The notes under the pieces are model-generated. The model did no database searches. It was given only the letters and a program-made list of their open reading frames with translations, and was not told the DNA's origin. Source: an uncultured Ruminiclostridium sp. (GTDB lineage: Bacteria > Bacillota > Clostridia > Oscillospirales > Ruminococcaceae). Taken from it: a DNA stretch of 64,000 nucleotides. Shown piece by piece: positions 33,331 through 41,759 of this stretch; the first letter of the stretch is position 1; every line of letters begins with the position of its first letter. A program made the translations under genes and the position numbers. The stretch is from assembly GCA_934454635.1 (NCBI GenBank), contig CAKSFR010000008.1, positions 65,731 to 129,730 on the forward strand, in the 5' to 3' direction.

Positions 33331-35964
33331 TCAGTTAAGCTGGCTTGCTGCAATTTCATTGAGCGCGGCAAGCGCTTCGTTTATTTTGGTCGTGTCGGCA
33401 ATTCCCGCCATAGCGCTGTCGGGCTTTCCGCCGCCCTTTCCGCCTGCAATAGCAGCGATCTGCTTAACTATCTGACCTGCATTAGCGCCCTTTGCAACAG
33501 CTTCCTTTGAGCATATGCAGAGGAAATTTCCCTTTCCGTCGGCATGACCCGCAAGAACCGCAATGAAGCTGTCATACTTCGACTTGAGGTCGTCGCCTGC
33601 TTTTCGGAGCGCGTCGCCGACGGTTCCATCGAGAACGGCCGAGAACACCTTTATGCCTGCAACTTCAACAGCGCCGCCTGTAATGTCAGCCATTGCGGAA
33701 GCGGAAAGCTGACGTTCAAGCTTGTCGATCTCCTTTTTAGCCTCGGAAAGCTCGCTCTGAAGCGCTTCACAGCGCTGTACAAGCGCACTCGGATTAGCAA
33801 GCTTCAAGGTCTGCGCAGCAGCATGGATAGTGCTGTTCGCCTCGTTAAGGGCTTCGAGCACGCCTGCGCCGGTAACCGCTTCGATTCTTCTTACGCCGGA
33901 AGCGACCGACGTTTCGGATATAATCTTGAAAAGTCCCGCTTTTGAAGTATTGTCGAGATGCGTGCCGCCGCAAAATTCCGTAGAATGTCCGTCCGTAACG
34001 CTTACAACGCGTACAACATCGCCGTACTTTTCTCCGAAAAGCGCCATTGCGCCTTTTTTCTTGGCTTCTTCAATAGGAAGTTCCTCTGTTACAACGGGAA
34101 CCGCCGCAAGGATTTCTTTATTTACAAGAGCTTCAATCTGCGCAAGCTCGTCCGGTGTTACCGCGCTGAAATGCGAGAAATCGAAGCGGCAGCGATACGG
34201 GTCAACATAAGAACCCGCCTGATGAACGTGGTCGCCGAGAACCGCACGAAGCGCCGCCTGAAGCAAATGAGCGCAGGTGTGGTTTCTCGCGGTAGCCATG
34301 CGAAGCTCCTTATCAACAGCCGCTGTAACTGCGTCGCCTGTCATAAACGAGCCCTGTAAGCAGCGGCAGTAGCATACAAACTGTCCGCCGCCGATCTTCT
34401 TCGTGTCCATAACTTCAAGGACATTGTCTCCGCCTGCGCTTGTTATAGTACCCTTATCGCCGACCTGTCCGCCGCTTTCCGCGTAGAAAGGCGTAGCTTC
34501 AATAACAACGGCAGCGTCGTTATCCTCGTCAATGCTGTCGGTAAGAGCGCCGTCCTTTAACATTGCAATAATCTTTGTTTCGCAGGAAAGCTCCTTATAT
34601 CCGACAAAAGTTGTCTTTAAGCCCGAAAGCGCGTCCGCAGCCGCATCGTCCCAGCCGCCCTTGAAAGACTGATTTGCACGCGCGGTAAGCTTCTGATTCT
34701 TCATAAGCTCCATAAAGCGCGCTTCGTCAAGGGTAAGTCCCTTTTCTTCAAGGATCTCCTTCGTAAGGTCGAGCGGAAAACCGTAGGTATCGTGCAGCTT
34801 GAATGCGTCGTCGCCGCTCAGCACGCCGTTTTCGCCAAGCTGGGCGATAAGGTCGGTAAGTATCTGCGAACCCTTTTCAACAGTCTTATTAAAGCTTTCT
34901 TCCTCGGTAGCAATGACCTTCATGATATATTCGCGCTTTTCTTCAAGTTCGGGGTAAGCGTCCTTATTTTCCTTAATTACCTGATCGACAATTTCCGTAA
35001 GGAACGGCTTTGTTACGCCGAGAAGTCTGCCGTGGCGCGCAGCGCGTCTTAACAGGCGGCGAAGAACATATCCTCTGCCCTCGTTTGAAGGTCTTACGCC
35101 GTCGCCGACCATAAACGTAGTCGCACGAACGTGGTCGGTAATTACTCGGATAGAAACGTCCTCCTTGTAATTTGCGCCGTATGTCTTTCCCGAAACGGAG
35201 CAGATTCTCTTGATAATATTCTGAATCGTATCGACCTCAAACATATTATCAACTCCCTGCATTACGCAGGCAAGGCGTTCAAGTCCCATACCCGTATCGA
35301 TATTCTTTGTTGCAAGCTGAGTATAGTTTCCGTTTCCGTCGTTGTCAAACTGGGTAAATACGAGATTCCAGATCTCAATGATGCGGTCGCAGTCGCCCGC
35401 CTGCTCAAAACTCTCAAACGGACCGTACTTTTCGCCGCGGTCGAAGTGGATTTCGGAACAGGGACCACAGGGACCGCTTCCGTGTTCCCAGAAATTTTCC
35501 GACTTGCCGAGCTTAATTATTCTGTCGCGCGGGATCCCGACTTCGTTAGCCCAGATATCTCCCGCCTCGTCGTCCTCTTCATAAATGGTGATCCAAAGCT
35601 TTTCGGGTTCAATCTCAAGCTCTTTCGTGAGAAATTCCCACGCCCACGCGGTAGCTTCATGCTTAAAGTAATCGCCGAACGAAAAATTTCCGAGCATTTC
35701 AAAATATGTGCCGTGACGCGCGGTCTTTCCGACATTTTCGATATCGGGCGTTCTTATGCACTTCTGGCAGGTTGTAACGCGTTTTCTCGGCGGAGTTTCA
35801 ATTCCCTGAAAAAACTTCTTTAAAGGCGTCATTCCCGCATTTATCAGCAGTATCGAATTATCGCCCTGCGGAACAAGGGGCGCGGACGCCATTCTGAGAT
35901 GTCCCTTGCTTTCAAAAAATTTCAGATAACGTTCTCTGAGTTCATTAAGACCTGTCCACTTCAT
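33331..35964 (-). CDS. alaS: Alanine--tRNA ligase, 877 aa
   Basis: This is a full-length class II AlaRS: aminoacylation core (LRERYLKFFESKGH, STVLPxx-like SAPLVPQGDNSILL, HGTYFEMLGNFSFGDYFK), an editing domain with the zinc-binding HxxxH (NHTCAHLLQAALR) and CGGTH, then a coiled C-Ala oligomerisation tail ending in GGKGGGKPDSAMAG. It charges tRNA-Ala and clears mischarged Ser or Gly. It is the first gene of the alaS-HIT-comEC-holA operon. A promoter lies about 90 bases upstream with a short leader containing a CGCCG-AAAAA-CGGCG hairpin, not a T-box. Confidence 0.97.
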   Translation of the reverse strand: MKWTGLNELRERYLKFFESKGHLRMASAPLVPQGDNSILLINAGMTPLKKFFQGIETPPRKRVTTCQKCIRTPDIENVGKTARHGTYFEMLGNFSFGDYFKHEATAWAWEFLTKELEIEPEKLWITIYEEDDEAGDIWANEVGIPRDRIIKLGKSENFWEHGSGPCGPCSEIHFDRGEKYGPFESFEQAGDCDRIIEIWNLVFTQFDNDGNGNYTQLATKNIDTGMGLERLACVMQGVDNMFEVDTIQNIIKRICSVSGKTYGANYKEDVSIRVITDHVRATTFMVGDGVRPSNEGRGYVLRRLLRRAARHGRLLGVTKPFLTEIVDQVIKENKDAYPELEEKREYIMKVIATEEESFNKTVEKGSQILTDLIAQLGENGVLSGDDAFKLHDTYGFPLDLTKEILEEKGLTLDEARFMELMKNQKLTARANQSFKGGWDDAAADALSGLKTTFVGYKELSCETKIIAMLKDGALTDSIDEDNDAAVVIEATPFYAESGGQVGDKGTITSAGGDNVLEVMDTKKIGGGQFVCYCRCLQGSFMTGDAVTAAVDKELRMATARNHTCAHLLQAALRAVLGDHVHQAGSYVDPYRCRFDFSHFSAVTPDELAQIEALVNKEILAAVPVVTEELPIEEAKKKGAMALFGEKYGDVVRVVSVTDGHSTEFCGGTHLDNTSKAGLFKIISETSVASGVRRIEAVTGAGVLEALNEANSTIHAAAQTLKLANPSALVQRCEALQSELSEAKKEIDKLERQLSASAMADITGGAVEVAGIKVFSAVLDGTVGDALRKAGDDLKSKYDSFIAVLAGHADGKGNFLCICSKEAVAKGANAGQIVKQIAAIAGGKGGGKPDSAMAGIADTTKINEALAALNEIAASQLN

Positions 35965-36050
35965 TGTTTTTTTCCTTAAACTTTTTTACATCGCCGAAAA
36001 ACGGCGCTGTCCTGTTTTCCTTTCTTGTTATATCAAAAGATACCCATTTT

Positions 36051-36078
36051 ATTATAGCAAAATTTCCCGAAAAGTCAA
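36051..36078 (-). promoter_or_regulatory. Sigma-A promoter of the alaS operon
   Basis: On the minus strand TTGACT (36073-36078), 16 bp, TATAAT (36051-36056). Confidence 0.75.
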
Positions 36079-36088
36079 CACTTTAACC

Positions 36089-36901
36089 TCAATTATTCTC
36101 TATTCCGAGAAAACGGCAGATATTGCCAGATAATATCTGCTCGCGTTCGCTGTCGGTAAGGTCGATTCTGTCAAATCTCGCAAGCTCTTCTTTTCCGTTC
36201 CACATAGGATAATCCGTTCCGAAAAAAACGCGTTCCGAACCGAACGCTTCAATATATCTCTTTGCTTTTTCGGGCGAAATCGCAAACAGCGAACTTGACG
36301 AGTCAACGTATACGTTTTCTATGTCAAGCAGGCATTGCTGCGCAGCGTCCCATTCGGTGTATCCTCCGAAATGCGCACCGATCATCTTCTGCCGCGGAAA
36401 TCTCTTTGCCGCGACTGCAAGCCTCTGCGGAGATGAATATGAAAACCGCTTATCTCCCGTATGAAAAAGTATCGGGAGCCGACCGTCGATCACCTCGTAA
36501 AGTTCCATTGCGTGCTTGTCGTCGATATTGAACTTCTGAAAATCGGGGTGAAGCTTTATTCCGTGAAGTCCCAGCGAAATCATTCGCTTTATCTCCTCGT
36601 CCTCCTCGTCCGCGCTCATCGACGGGTGAAGCGAACCGAATCCCACAAATTTATCGGGATTTTCAGCAGCGCTTGAAGCGATAAAGTCATTTATTTTTCT
36701 CACCTGCTCATGCGTTGTCGCAACGGAATGCACCAGACAGCGCGAGATTCCCGCTTCTTCGCAGTTTTTGAGCAGCGACGGAATGCTTCCGTCAAACGCC
36801 ATGGGAATATCGTAAAATTCTCCGATTGTTTTTGCCGCCTTTGCCGCAATTTTCTCCGGATAAATATGCACATGACTGTCAAAAATCATCATAAACAGCA
36901 T
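36089..36901 (-). CDS. Amidohydrolase-2 family metal-dependent hydrolase, 270 aa
   Basis: This TIM-barrel amidohydrolase has the metal ligands in order: DSHVH at the N-terminus, GIKLHPDFQ, LFHTG, GAHFGGYTEW and a late Asp in VFFGTDYPMW. It belongs with the PF04909 group of decarboxylases and hydrolases; the substrate is unknown. The window gives three closely spaced ATGs (36901, 36892, 36889) after a weak AGAAAGAAG, so the N-terminus is uncertain by up to four residues. It stands alone between alaS and the AzlCD genes. Confidence 0.85.
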   Translation of the reverse strand: MLFMMIFDSHVHIYPEKIAAKAAKTIGEFYDIPMAFDGSIPSLLKNCEEAGISRCLVHSVATTHEQVRKINDFIASSAAENPDKFVGFGSLHPSMSADEEDEEIKRMISLGLHGIKLHPDFQKFNIDDKHAMELYEVIDGRLPILFHTGDKRFSYSSPQRLAVAAKRFPRQKMIGAHFGGYTEWDAAQQCLLDIENVYVDSSSSLFAISPEKAKRYIEAFGSERVFFGTDYPMWNGKEELARFDRIDLTDSEREQILSGNICRFLGIENN

Positions 36902-37007
36902 TCTTCTTTCTGAATTTTTTCAAATATCAGTATATCACTTTTCCGATATAATTTCAAGCGCAATAACAGTCTGCACCGTTATACCAAAACAGGTTTTGTT
37001 TAATAGC

Positions 37008-37065
37008 AACAAAAAAACAAACGGTACGCAAAAATCATTGGAAATTTTCACATACCGTTTTTATT
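37008..37065 (-). terminator. Terminator of the azlCD unit
   Basis: On the minus strand AAACGGTA and TACCGTTT form the base of an interrupted stem that also pairs AAAAT with ATTTT, followed by GTTTTTTTG. Confidence 0.75.
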
Positions 37066-37099
37066 TTAGTTGTCCGTTTTTCCCGATTATAAATTAGTC

Positions 37100-37414
37100 T
37101 TACTGTCCGACAAAAGCATAAATTACCATGTCAACGACAATACCCGCCACGACGCAAACCATAACGGGCAGCTTTTTCCACGCAAGCAGCGCGGCGGTCA
37201 GTCCTCCCGCGATTCCTATATACGGTTTTTCGGCGTCCACGGAAAATACCCCCGGAAAAATAAGCGCCGACATAGCCGTATACGGAATAAGCCGCAGAAA
37301 TTTCTCAAATTTCGGACTGAATTTAAATTTGCTGATAAATACCGCAGGAAGGGCGCGGGGGATATATGTAACCGCAGTCATTCCTATTATCATAAGAATA
37401 ATTTCGTATTTCAT
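37100..37414 (-). CDS. azlD: AzlD-family branched-chain amino acid transport subunit, 104 aa
   Basis: This small hydrophobic protein has about four spans and the AzlD start TAVTYIPRALPAVFISKFKF, then FLRLIPYTAMSALIFPGVF. It pairs with AzlC as a branched-chain amino acid exporter. The ATG directly follows the azlC stop codon, with no gap, so the pair is coupled. Length and gene order match the family. The symbol is by family and context. Confidence 0.9.
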   Translation of the reverse strand: MKYEIILMIIGMTAVTYIPRALPAVFISKFKFSPKFEKFLRLIPYTAMSALIFPGVFSVDAEKPYIGIAGGLTAALLAWKKLPVMVCVVAGIVVDMVIYAFVGQ

Positions 37415-38131
37415 TTATTCAGCCCCGCTTTCTTCGCCGATATCAACAAAAAACGTGCCTATCGCCGCGCAGAGAAGCGTTGAAATTATCAGCGCCCAGC
37501 TCGAATCAATGAACATATTGAGTATTGTGTTCACGGCGGCAGTAAAAATAACAAGCACCGCAAGCCTGAAATTTGCACGAAGTCCCGGCATAATAAGCCC
37601 TATAAACATGGCGTAAAGCGCAATCCCGAAGCTTGCCGACACGATTTCGGGAAGAATATCCGACGAAAGCGCGCCTATCAGTGTTCCGACATTCCACGAA
37701 ACGTACGAAACCGTTATAAGCCCGAGAAAAAAAGATGATGTGCGCTTCTCTTTTTCGGAAGTGGTAAAAATTGCAAACGACTCGTCGGTAACTCCGAACG
37801 CAGCAAGCATTCTCGTTCCCAATCTCGCCGATTTCATCTCGTTAAAAACGCAGGTGCTCATGATCACATGGCGCAGATTAAGAATAAACGTAGCAAGAAT
37901 AATTGCAATAATACCCGCGCCGCCGGCATACATTCCGACCGCCATCATCTCGCTCGCTCCCGCAAATACCGCAAGCGACATCGCGCAGGTTTCAAGCACG
38001 GAAAACCCCGCGTGTCTTGCCATGATCGCATAAGCCATTCCCACGGGTATAAACCCGAGAATTACGGGCAGCGCGCAGCGAACGCCGTTAAAATACTGCG
38101 CAGCGCGGCTGTTTTCAGATATTTTTTTCAT
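37415..38131 (-). CDS. azlC: AzlC-family branched-chain amino acid transporter, 238 aa
   Basis: The protein carries the AzlC signature LPVILGFIPVGMAYAIMARHAGFS near residue 17, then FAGASEMMAVGM and LNLRHVIMS, with about seven spans. With AzlD it forms a two-component exporter for branched-chain amino acids, as known from azaleucine resistance in Bacillus. The ribosome site is weak (AACGGTG). It starts 37 bases after the serine hydrolase gene and could share its transcript. A terminator follows azlD. Confidence 0.92.
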   Translation of the reverse strand: MKKISENSRAAQYFNGVRCALPVILGFIPVGMAYAIMARHAGFSVLETCAMSLAVFAGASEMMAVGMYAGGAGIIAIILATFILNLRHVIMSTCVFNEMKSARLGTRMLAAFGVTDESFAIFTTSEKEKRTSSFFLGLITVSYVSWNVGTLIGALSSDILPEIVSASFGIALYAMFIGLIMPGLRANFRLAVLVIFTAAVNTILNMFIDSSWALIISTLLCAAIGTFFVDIGEESGAE

Positions 38132-38168
38132 TTTTTCACCGTTCTTTTGTTCTTTTTGCTGTTCTCGG

Positions 38169-39584
38169 TTATTTTCCGAGTTTATCTATGTTTTTGTATA
38201 TTTTTCTTGTAATTTTGCTGCAAATCTCATATACGCCGAATTTATCGCGTTTGGGATTTGCTCCCGTTGTCATAACAACGACAACATCTCCCGTTTCGGG
38301 GTTATACGAAGCCATCGATATCGCGCCGTAAGCATTTCCGGTGTGATAATACAGCTTGTCCGCGCCGTAGCGATTCTTTACATACCTGAGAGCCGTGCAC
38401 TGCGTAAATTTACCGCCGTTTTCGGTGGCTTTGAACAAGCGTTTTTCCATAGCGCTTACGGAATCTTCGGATAAGATCCGTTTTCCGCCGTATTCGCCGT
38501 CGTTTGAAAGGATATAGAAAAGCTTCGCAATGTCTTTTGCCGAGGCGGTAAGGCTTCCCGCATGAATGCTTACGTTATTTCCGGGCTTTTTGGCTCCCGC
38601 GATAGCCCTTGCTTCGGAAACGGTGCGTTCAACGCCTCCGTCGGATTCGTAAAGCGTAGCGAGTCTGGGATTCCCCGAAAAATCACCCGAATAGAAGCTT
38701 GCGTCAATGCCGATAGGCTTAAAGAAATTTTTCTTCATGTATTCATCGACCGTTTCGCCTGCCGCAAGTTCAAGCGTAGAGCCGGCAACGCCTATCGCAT
38801 AATTATTATACATCCACGTCGTCGGGTCGCCGGGAGTTCCGCTCAGATAGCTGTTTTCGTCGGTAAGCTGCTTTCTTGTGTTCTTCATAGTGCCTTTGAA
38901 CGCAAGATATCGAAGCGTGGAGGTGTGCGAAAAAAGGTTTCCGAGCGTAACCTTTTTCGGAAGCTCCGCCCCCCAGTATTCGCTTATGTCCGCGTCAAGA
39001 TCCACAAGCCCTTCCTCCTGCATTTTCAAAGCGCACATCGCGACCGCGACCTTGCTTATTGAAGCGGTTCTTATCTTTGTATTTGTGGTCATCGGCTTTG
39101 TATTTTGCGTTGCATAGCCATAGTTCCAACTGAAAATCTTTCCGTCGTCTGCACGAATAACGGCTACCTGCATACCGATTGCATGGTAGTCGTCGGCAAT
39201 TGAATTAAGATAATCCTGAATTTTTTCATTTACCGCGCTGCCGCTTGTATCGGTCATTGCAGGCTCGGCGTCGCCCTTGATATTTCTTTCAAAGCGATGT
39301 GCGTAGTCGGATGACACCCACGCGTCGCCGTCCGAATTATCGACTCCTATTTTATACCACATCGTTCCGTCGGAGCTGAAAGCCGTTCCGAGGCACGGAT
39401 ATTTTGCGCCGTACTTGGCTTTCCCGAGTATGTCATATGTAGTTCCCGGACCGCTGCGAACGTTGACATTCTCCGAAAGAGCTTTTATATAGTATCTACT
39501 TTCGGCGTTTGCGGGAATAACAAACGATGTTACCGCTATTATTGCCGTCAAAAACACCGCAGCAATTCTTTTAACTGTACTCAA
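38169..39584 (-). CDS. Secreted serine hydrolase (class C beta-lactamase fold) with N-terminal SH3 domain, 471 aa
   Basis: A signal peptide (VFLTAIIAVTSFVIPANA) is followed by a bacterial SH3 domain at about residues 32-98 (VNVRSGPGTTYDILG, WYKIGV, AWVSSDY), a usual cell-wall binding module. The penicillin-binding/beta-lactamase fold follows, with SxxK (Ser175-Lys178 in TASISK), YNNYA as the tyrosine motif, and HTG in YYHTGNAYG. It probably acts on peptidoglycan peptides or an ester at the wall. The start codon is TTG at 39584, with GGAGGG eight bases upstream. A promoter (TTGACA-17-TAACTT) precedes it. Confidence 0.88.
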   Translation of the reverse strand: MSTVKRIAAVFLTAIIAVTSFVIPANAESRYYIKALSENVNVRSGPGTTYDILGKAKYGAKYPCLGTAFSSDGTMWYKIGVDNSDGDAWVSSDYAHRFERNIKGDAEPAMTDTSGSAVNEKIQDYLNSIADDYHAIGMQVAVIRADDGKIFSWNYGYATQNTKPMTTNTKIRTASISKVAVAMCALKMQEEGLVDLDADISEYWGAELPKKVTLGNLFSHTSTLRYLAFKGTMKNTRKQLTDENSYLSGTPGDPTTWMYNNYAIGVAGSTLELAAGETVDEYMKKNFFKPIGIDASFYSGDFSGNPRLATLYESDGGVERTVSEARAIAGAKKPGNNVSIHAGSLTASAKDIAKLFYILSNDGEYGGKRILSEDSVSAMEKRLFKATENGGKFTQCTALRYVKNRYGADKLYYHTGNAYGAISMASYNPETGDVVVVMTTGANPKRDKFGVYEICSKITRKIYKNIDKLGK

Positions 39585-39613
39585 TCTTAAAACCCTCCTT
39601 TTCTATATGTAAT

Positions 39614-39642
39614 AAGTTATCACAAAATGCGGATTTTGTCAA
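39614..39642 (-). promoter_or_regulatory. Sigma-A promoter of the serine hydrolase gene
   Basis: On the minus strand TTGACA (39637-39642) and TAACTT (39614-39619), 17 bp apart. Confidence 0.6.
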
Positions 39643-39711
39643 TAACAGCAAAAAGCGTAGTCAAATTTTTTATTTACCGAAAAACATTTTGAGAGAATTT
39701 TCAAAAAAGAC

Positions 39712-39740
39712 TTGACAATTTTTCGGATATGTGCTAATAT
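39712..39740 (+). promoter_or_regulatory. Sigma-A promoter of the tRNA-Ser pair
   Basis: TTGACA (39712-39717), 17 bp, TAATAT (39735-39740), about 39 bp before the first tRNA. Confidence 0.8.
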
Positions 39741-39778
39741 ATATAAGCGGTTGATTTAATATAATTCAGCGGCAACTC

Positions 39779-39867
<89 letters not shown>

Positions 39868-39899
39868 TTTTTAATTTAATACAAGCAAAATCGGCACTT

Positions 39900-39989
39900 G
39901 CAGAAATACCCAAGTGGTGAAGGGGCTCCCCTGCTAAGGGAGTAGGTCGGGAAACCGGCGCGAGGGTTCAAATCCCTCTTTCTGCGCCA
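39900..39989 (+). tRNA. tRNA-Ser (anticodon GCT)
   Basis: The acceptor stem GCAGAAA pairs with TTTCTGC, discriminator G, encoded CCA. The anticodon loop CTGCTAA gives GCT at 39933-39935. A long variable arm (GGTCGGGAAACCGGC) again marks a class II serine tRNA. It reads AGC/AGT codons and shares a transcript with the TGA isoacceptor 32 bases upstream. Confidence 0.97.
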
Positions 39990-40003
39990 AACGCAAAAAA
40001 GCG

Positions 40004-40051
40004 AAAACCCGCATTGTAACCGGAAACGGCTTAACAATGCGGGTTTTCTCG
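40004..40051 (+). terminator. Intrinsic terminator of the tRNA-Ser operon
   Basis: Perfect 14-bp arms, AAAACCCGCATTGT (40004-40017) and ACAATGCGGGTTTT (40034-40047), enclose an inner CCG-GAAA-CGG hairpin. A near-identical but interrupted copy follows at 40253-40396. The 362 bp from here to the MATE gene otherwise contain only that copy and mobile-element copy E. Confidence 0.92.
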
Positions 40052-40252
40052 TATTTTCCAAACGCAGGATTTCACGCCCGCAAGCAGGATTTTGAGCGCA
40101 AAAACAGCGTTTTGAGCAATTATATGACACGAAATATGAATTTTTGAGCCGGTTCATGCAAGAAAAGATGTACAATAAATGTTGTTGATTTTTATGCGTA
40201 TTTCACAAACATAAAATATCAGCTTTACAGCAAATCCATGCCGCGTAAATTG

Positions 40253-40396
40253 ACCCGCATTGTAGCCTTATACTAAGCACCAATAAAACCATAGATAAAA
40301 ATTCTCATATAACTCATATATGCAAAGAATATACTCAATTTATTGTACAGCTTTTAATTGGTGCTGAGTATTAAACGGCTTAACAATGCGGGTTTT
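40253..40396. repeat. Second copy of the tRNA terminator hairpin, split by mobile-element copy E
   Basis: ACCCGCATTGTAGCC (from 40253) and AAACGGCTTAACAATGCGGG (to about 40392) are the two halves of a hairpin like that at 40004-40047. Removing the element and one TTA restores AGCC-TTAAAC-GGCT inside the same stem. Confidence 0.8.
40271..40370 (+). mobile_element. MITE-like palindromic element, copy E (100 bp, TTA duplication)
   Basis: It starts TACTAAGCACCAATAAAAC and ends CTTTTAATTGGTGCTGAGTA, flanked on both sides by TTA (40268-40270 and 40371-40373). It lies exactly inside a duplicated terminator hairpin, giving a clear before/after comparison with the intact copy at 40004-40047. Confidence 0.88.
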
Positions 40397-40409
40397 GCTG
40401 TTTTTCACT

Positions 40410-41759
40410 CTATTTTACAATGCTCTTCTTTTTCCACACGCCGCTCTTATATCTTATAATGCTGATAACGGCGGTAAGCGCCCACGTGATGCAGGTCGTC
40501 AGCCATATTCCGCGATAACCGACCGCCGCAACCGACGTCAGCAAAAGAGAGAAGCCTATTCGCGAAACGACCTCCGCCGCACCGTTTATCAGCGCGTAGC
40601 CCGTATCGCCCGCACCATTGAGAAAGCCGCGCGTAACGTGAATTGCGCCAAGAAAAATATAAAACAACGACGTAAGCTGTATCCCCATTGTGCCAATGCC
40701 GATAACTTCGCTGCCGCTCACGAAAAATCCCGTGATATATCTTCCGAAAAGCATAAAAACAATAACCATTGCCACAGAAAAAATCGCAGACAGCTTTAAT
40801 CCCGTGCGAAGTCCCTTAACCGCACGTTCGCTTTTTTCCGCGCCTATATTCTGACCCGTAAACGTGGAAATAGCGGCGTTGAGCGAGCTGAACGGCTGCT
40901 GAATGAGCTGCTCTATGCGCATTGAAGCGGTATAAGCCGCCATTACCGTTTCGCCGAAAGTGTTTGTAACACGCTGAAGCGCAACCATGGAAACCGATAT
41001 CATAGCATTCTGACCCGCGATCGGCAAACCTGTGCGGATACACCTGAACATCATCCGACTTTCGGGCTTTAAATCGTCCTTGCAAAGCTGTATATCTTTA
41101 TTTTTGCTGAATGCATACAATATACCGAAAAACGCCGAACAGCCCTGTGCTATAACAGTAGCAAGCGCCGCGCCGTTTACGCCCCAGCCGAATACCATTA
41201 CAAAAATCAAATCAAGCGCAACATTCATTGCACTTGCCGCCGCAAGAAAAATCAGCGGCGACTTCGCGTCGCCAAGAGAACGCATTACGGCGTTTATCCA
41301 GTTATACGCCGCAACGGCTATCGTCCCCGCACACGAGATGCGCATATATCCCGCCGCCGTAGGAAGAAGCGCCGCAGGCGTGTTCAAAAAAGAAAGAAGC
41401 GGTTCGGCGAGAAGTACCGAAACAATGCTGACTCCTATAGCGAAAATTGCAGTAACAACAGCTGAATTAAACACGGCGGACTTCATTTGCTTCAGCATTC
41501 CCGCACCGAAATACTGCGAAATTATTATTCCCGTGCCGACGGAAAGCCCCATGCAGATCGTGTAAAAAAGATACGTTATCGAGCCCGTTGCACCAACAGC
41601 CGCAAGCGCGTCGTCGCCGAGGACTTTTCCAACAATAATCGTATCGGCGACATTATAAAGCTGCTGCAAGAGATTTCCCGCAAGCAGCGACAGCGCGAAA
41701 CGGAGGATATGCCCCGTTTCGCTGCCCTTTGTCATATCGATTGTCAATGATTTACTCAT
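40410..41759 (-). CDS. MATE-family multidrug efflux transporter, 449 aa
   Basis: A 12-span membrane protein of normal MATE length. It starts in the family manner (GHILRFALSLLAGNLLQQLYNVADTIIVGKVLG), with IGLSVGTGIIISQYFGAG-like and GLPIAGQNAMISVSMVALQ segments beginning each half. It would export cationic compounds using a Na+ or H+ gradient; the substrate is unknown. The ATG at 41759 overlaps the end of the GH59 gene by 8 bases, an unusual coupling of an exporter to a surface glycosidase. The ribosome site is weak (AGAAGAAA). Confidence 0.93.
   Translation of the reverse strand: MSKSLTIDMTKGSETGHILRFALSLLAGNLLQQLYNVADTIIVGKVLGDDALAAVGATGSITYLFYTICMGLSVGTGIIISQYFGAGMLKQMKSAVFNSAVVTAIFAIGVSIVSVLLAEPLLSFLNTPAALLPTAAGYMRISCAGTIAVAAYNWINAVMRSLGDAKSPLIFLAAASAMNVALDLIFVMVFGWGVNGAALATVIAQGCSAFFGILYAFSKNKDIQLCKDDLKPESRMMFRCIRTGLPIAGQNAMISVSMVALQRVTNTFGETVMAAYTASMRIEQLIQQPFSSLNAAISTFTGQNIGAEKSERAVKGLRTGLKLSAIFSVAMVIVFMLFGRYITGFFVSGSEVIGIGTMGIQLTSLFYIFLGAIHVTRGFLNGAGDTGYALINGAAEVVSRIGFSLLLTSVAAVGYRGIWLTTCITWALTAVISIIRYKSGVWKKKSIVK

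Noticed and set aside
35965..36088. Possible T-box leader upstream of alaS
   Set aside because: The leader from the -10 box to the start is about 85 bases, with one small hairpin and no specifier or T-box sequence; too short.
39876..40175. Minus-strand open frame reading RKRDLNPRAGFPTYSLSRGAP
   Set aside because: This is the familiar false frame antisense to a tRNA-Ser gene; the tRNA at 39900-39989 explains it.
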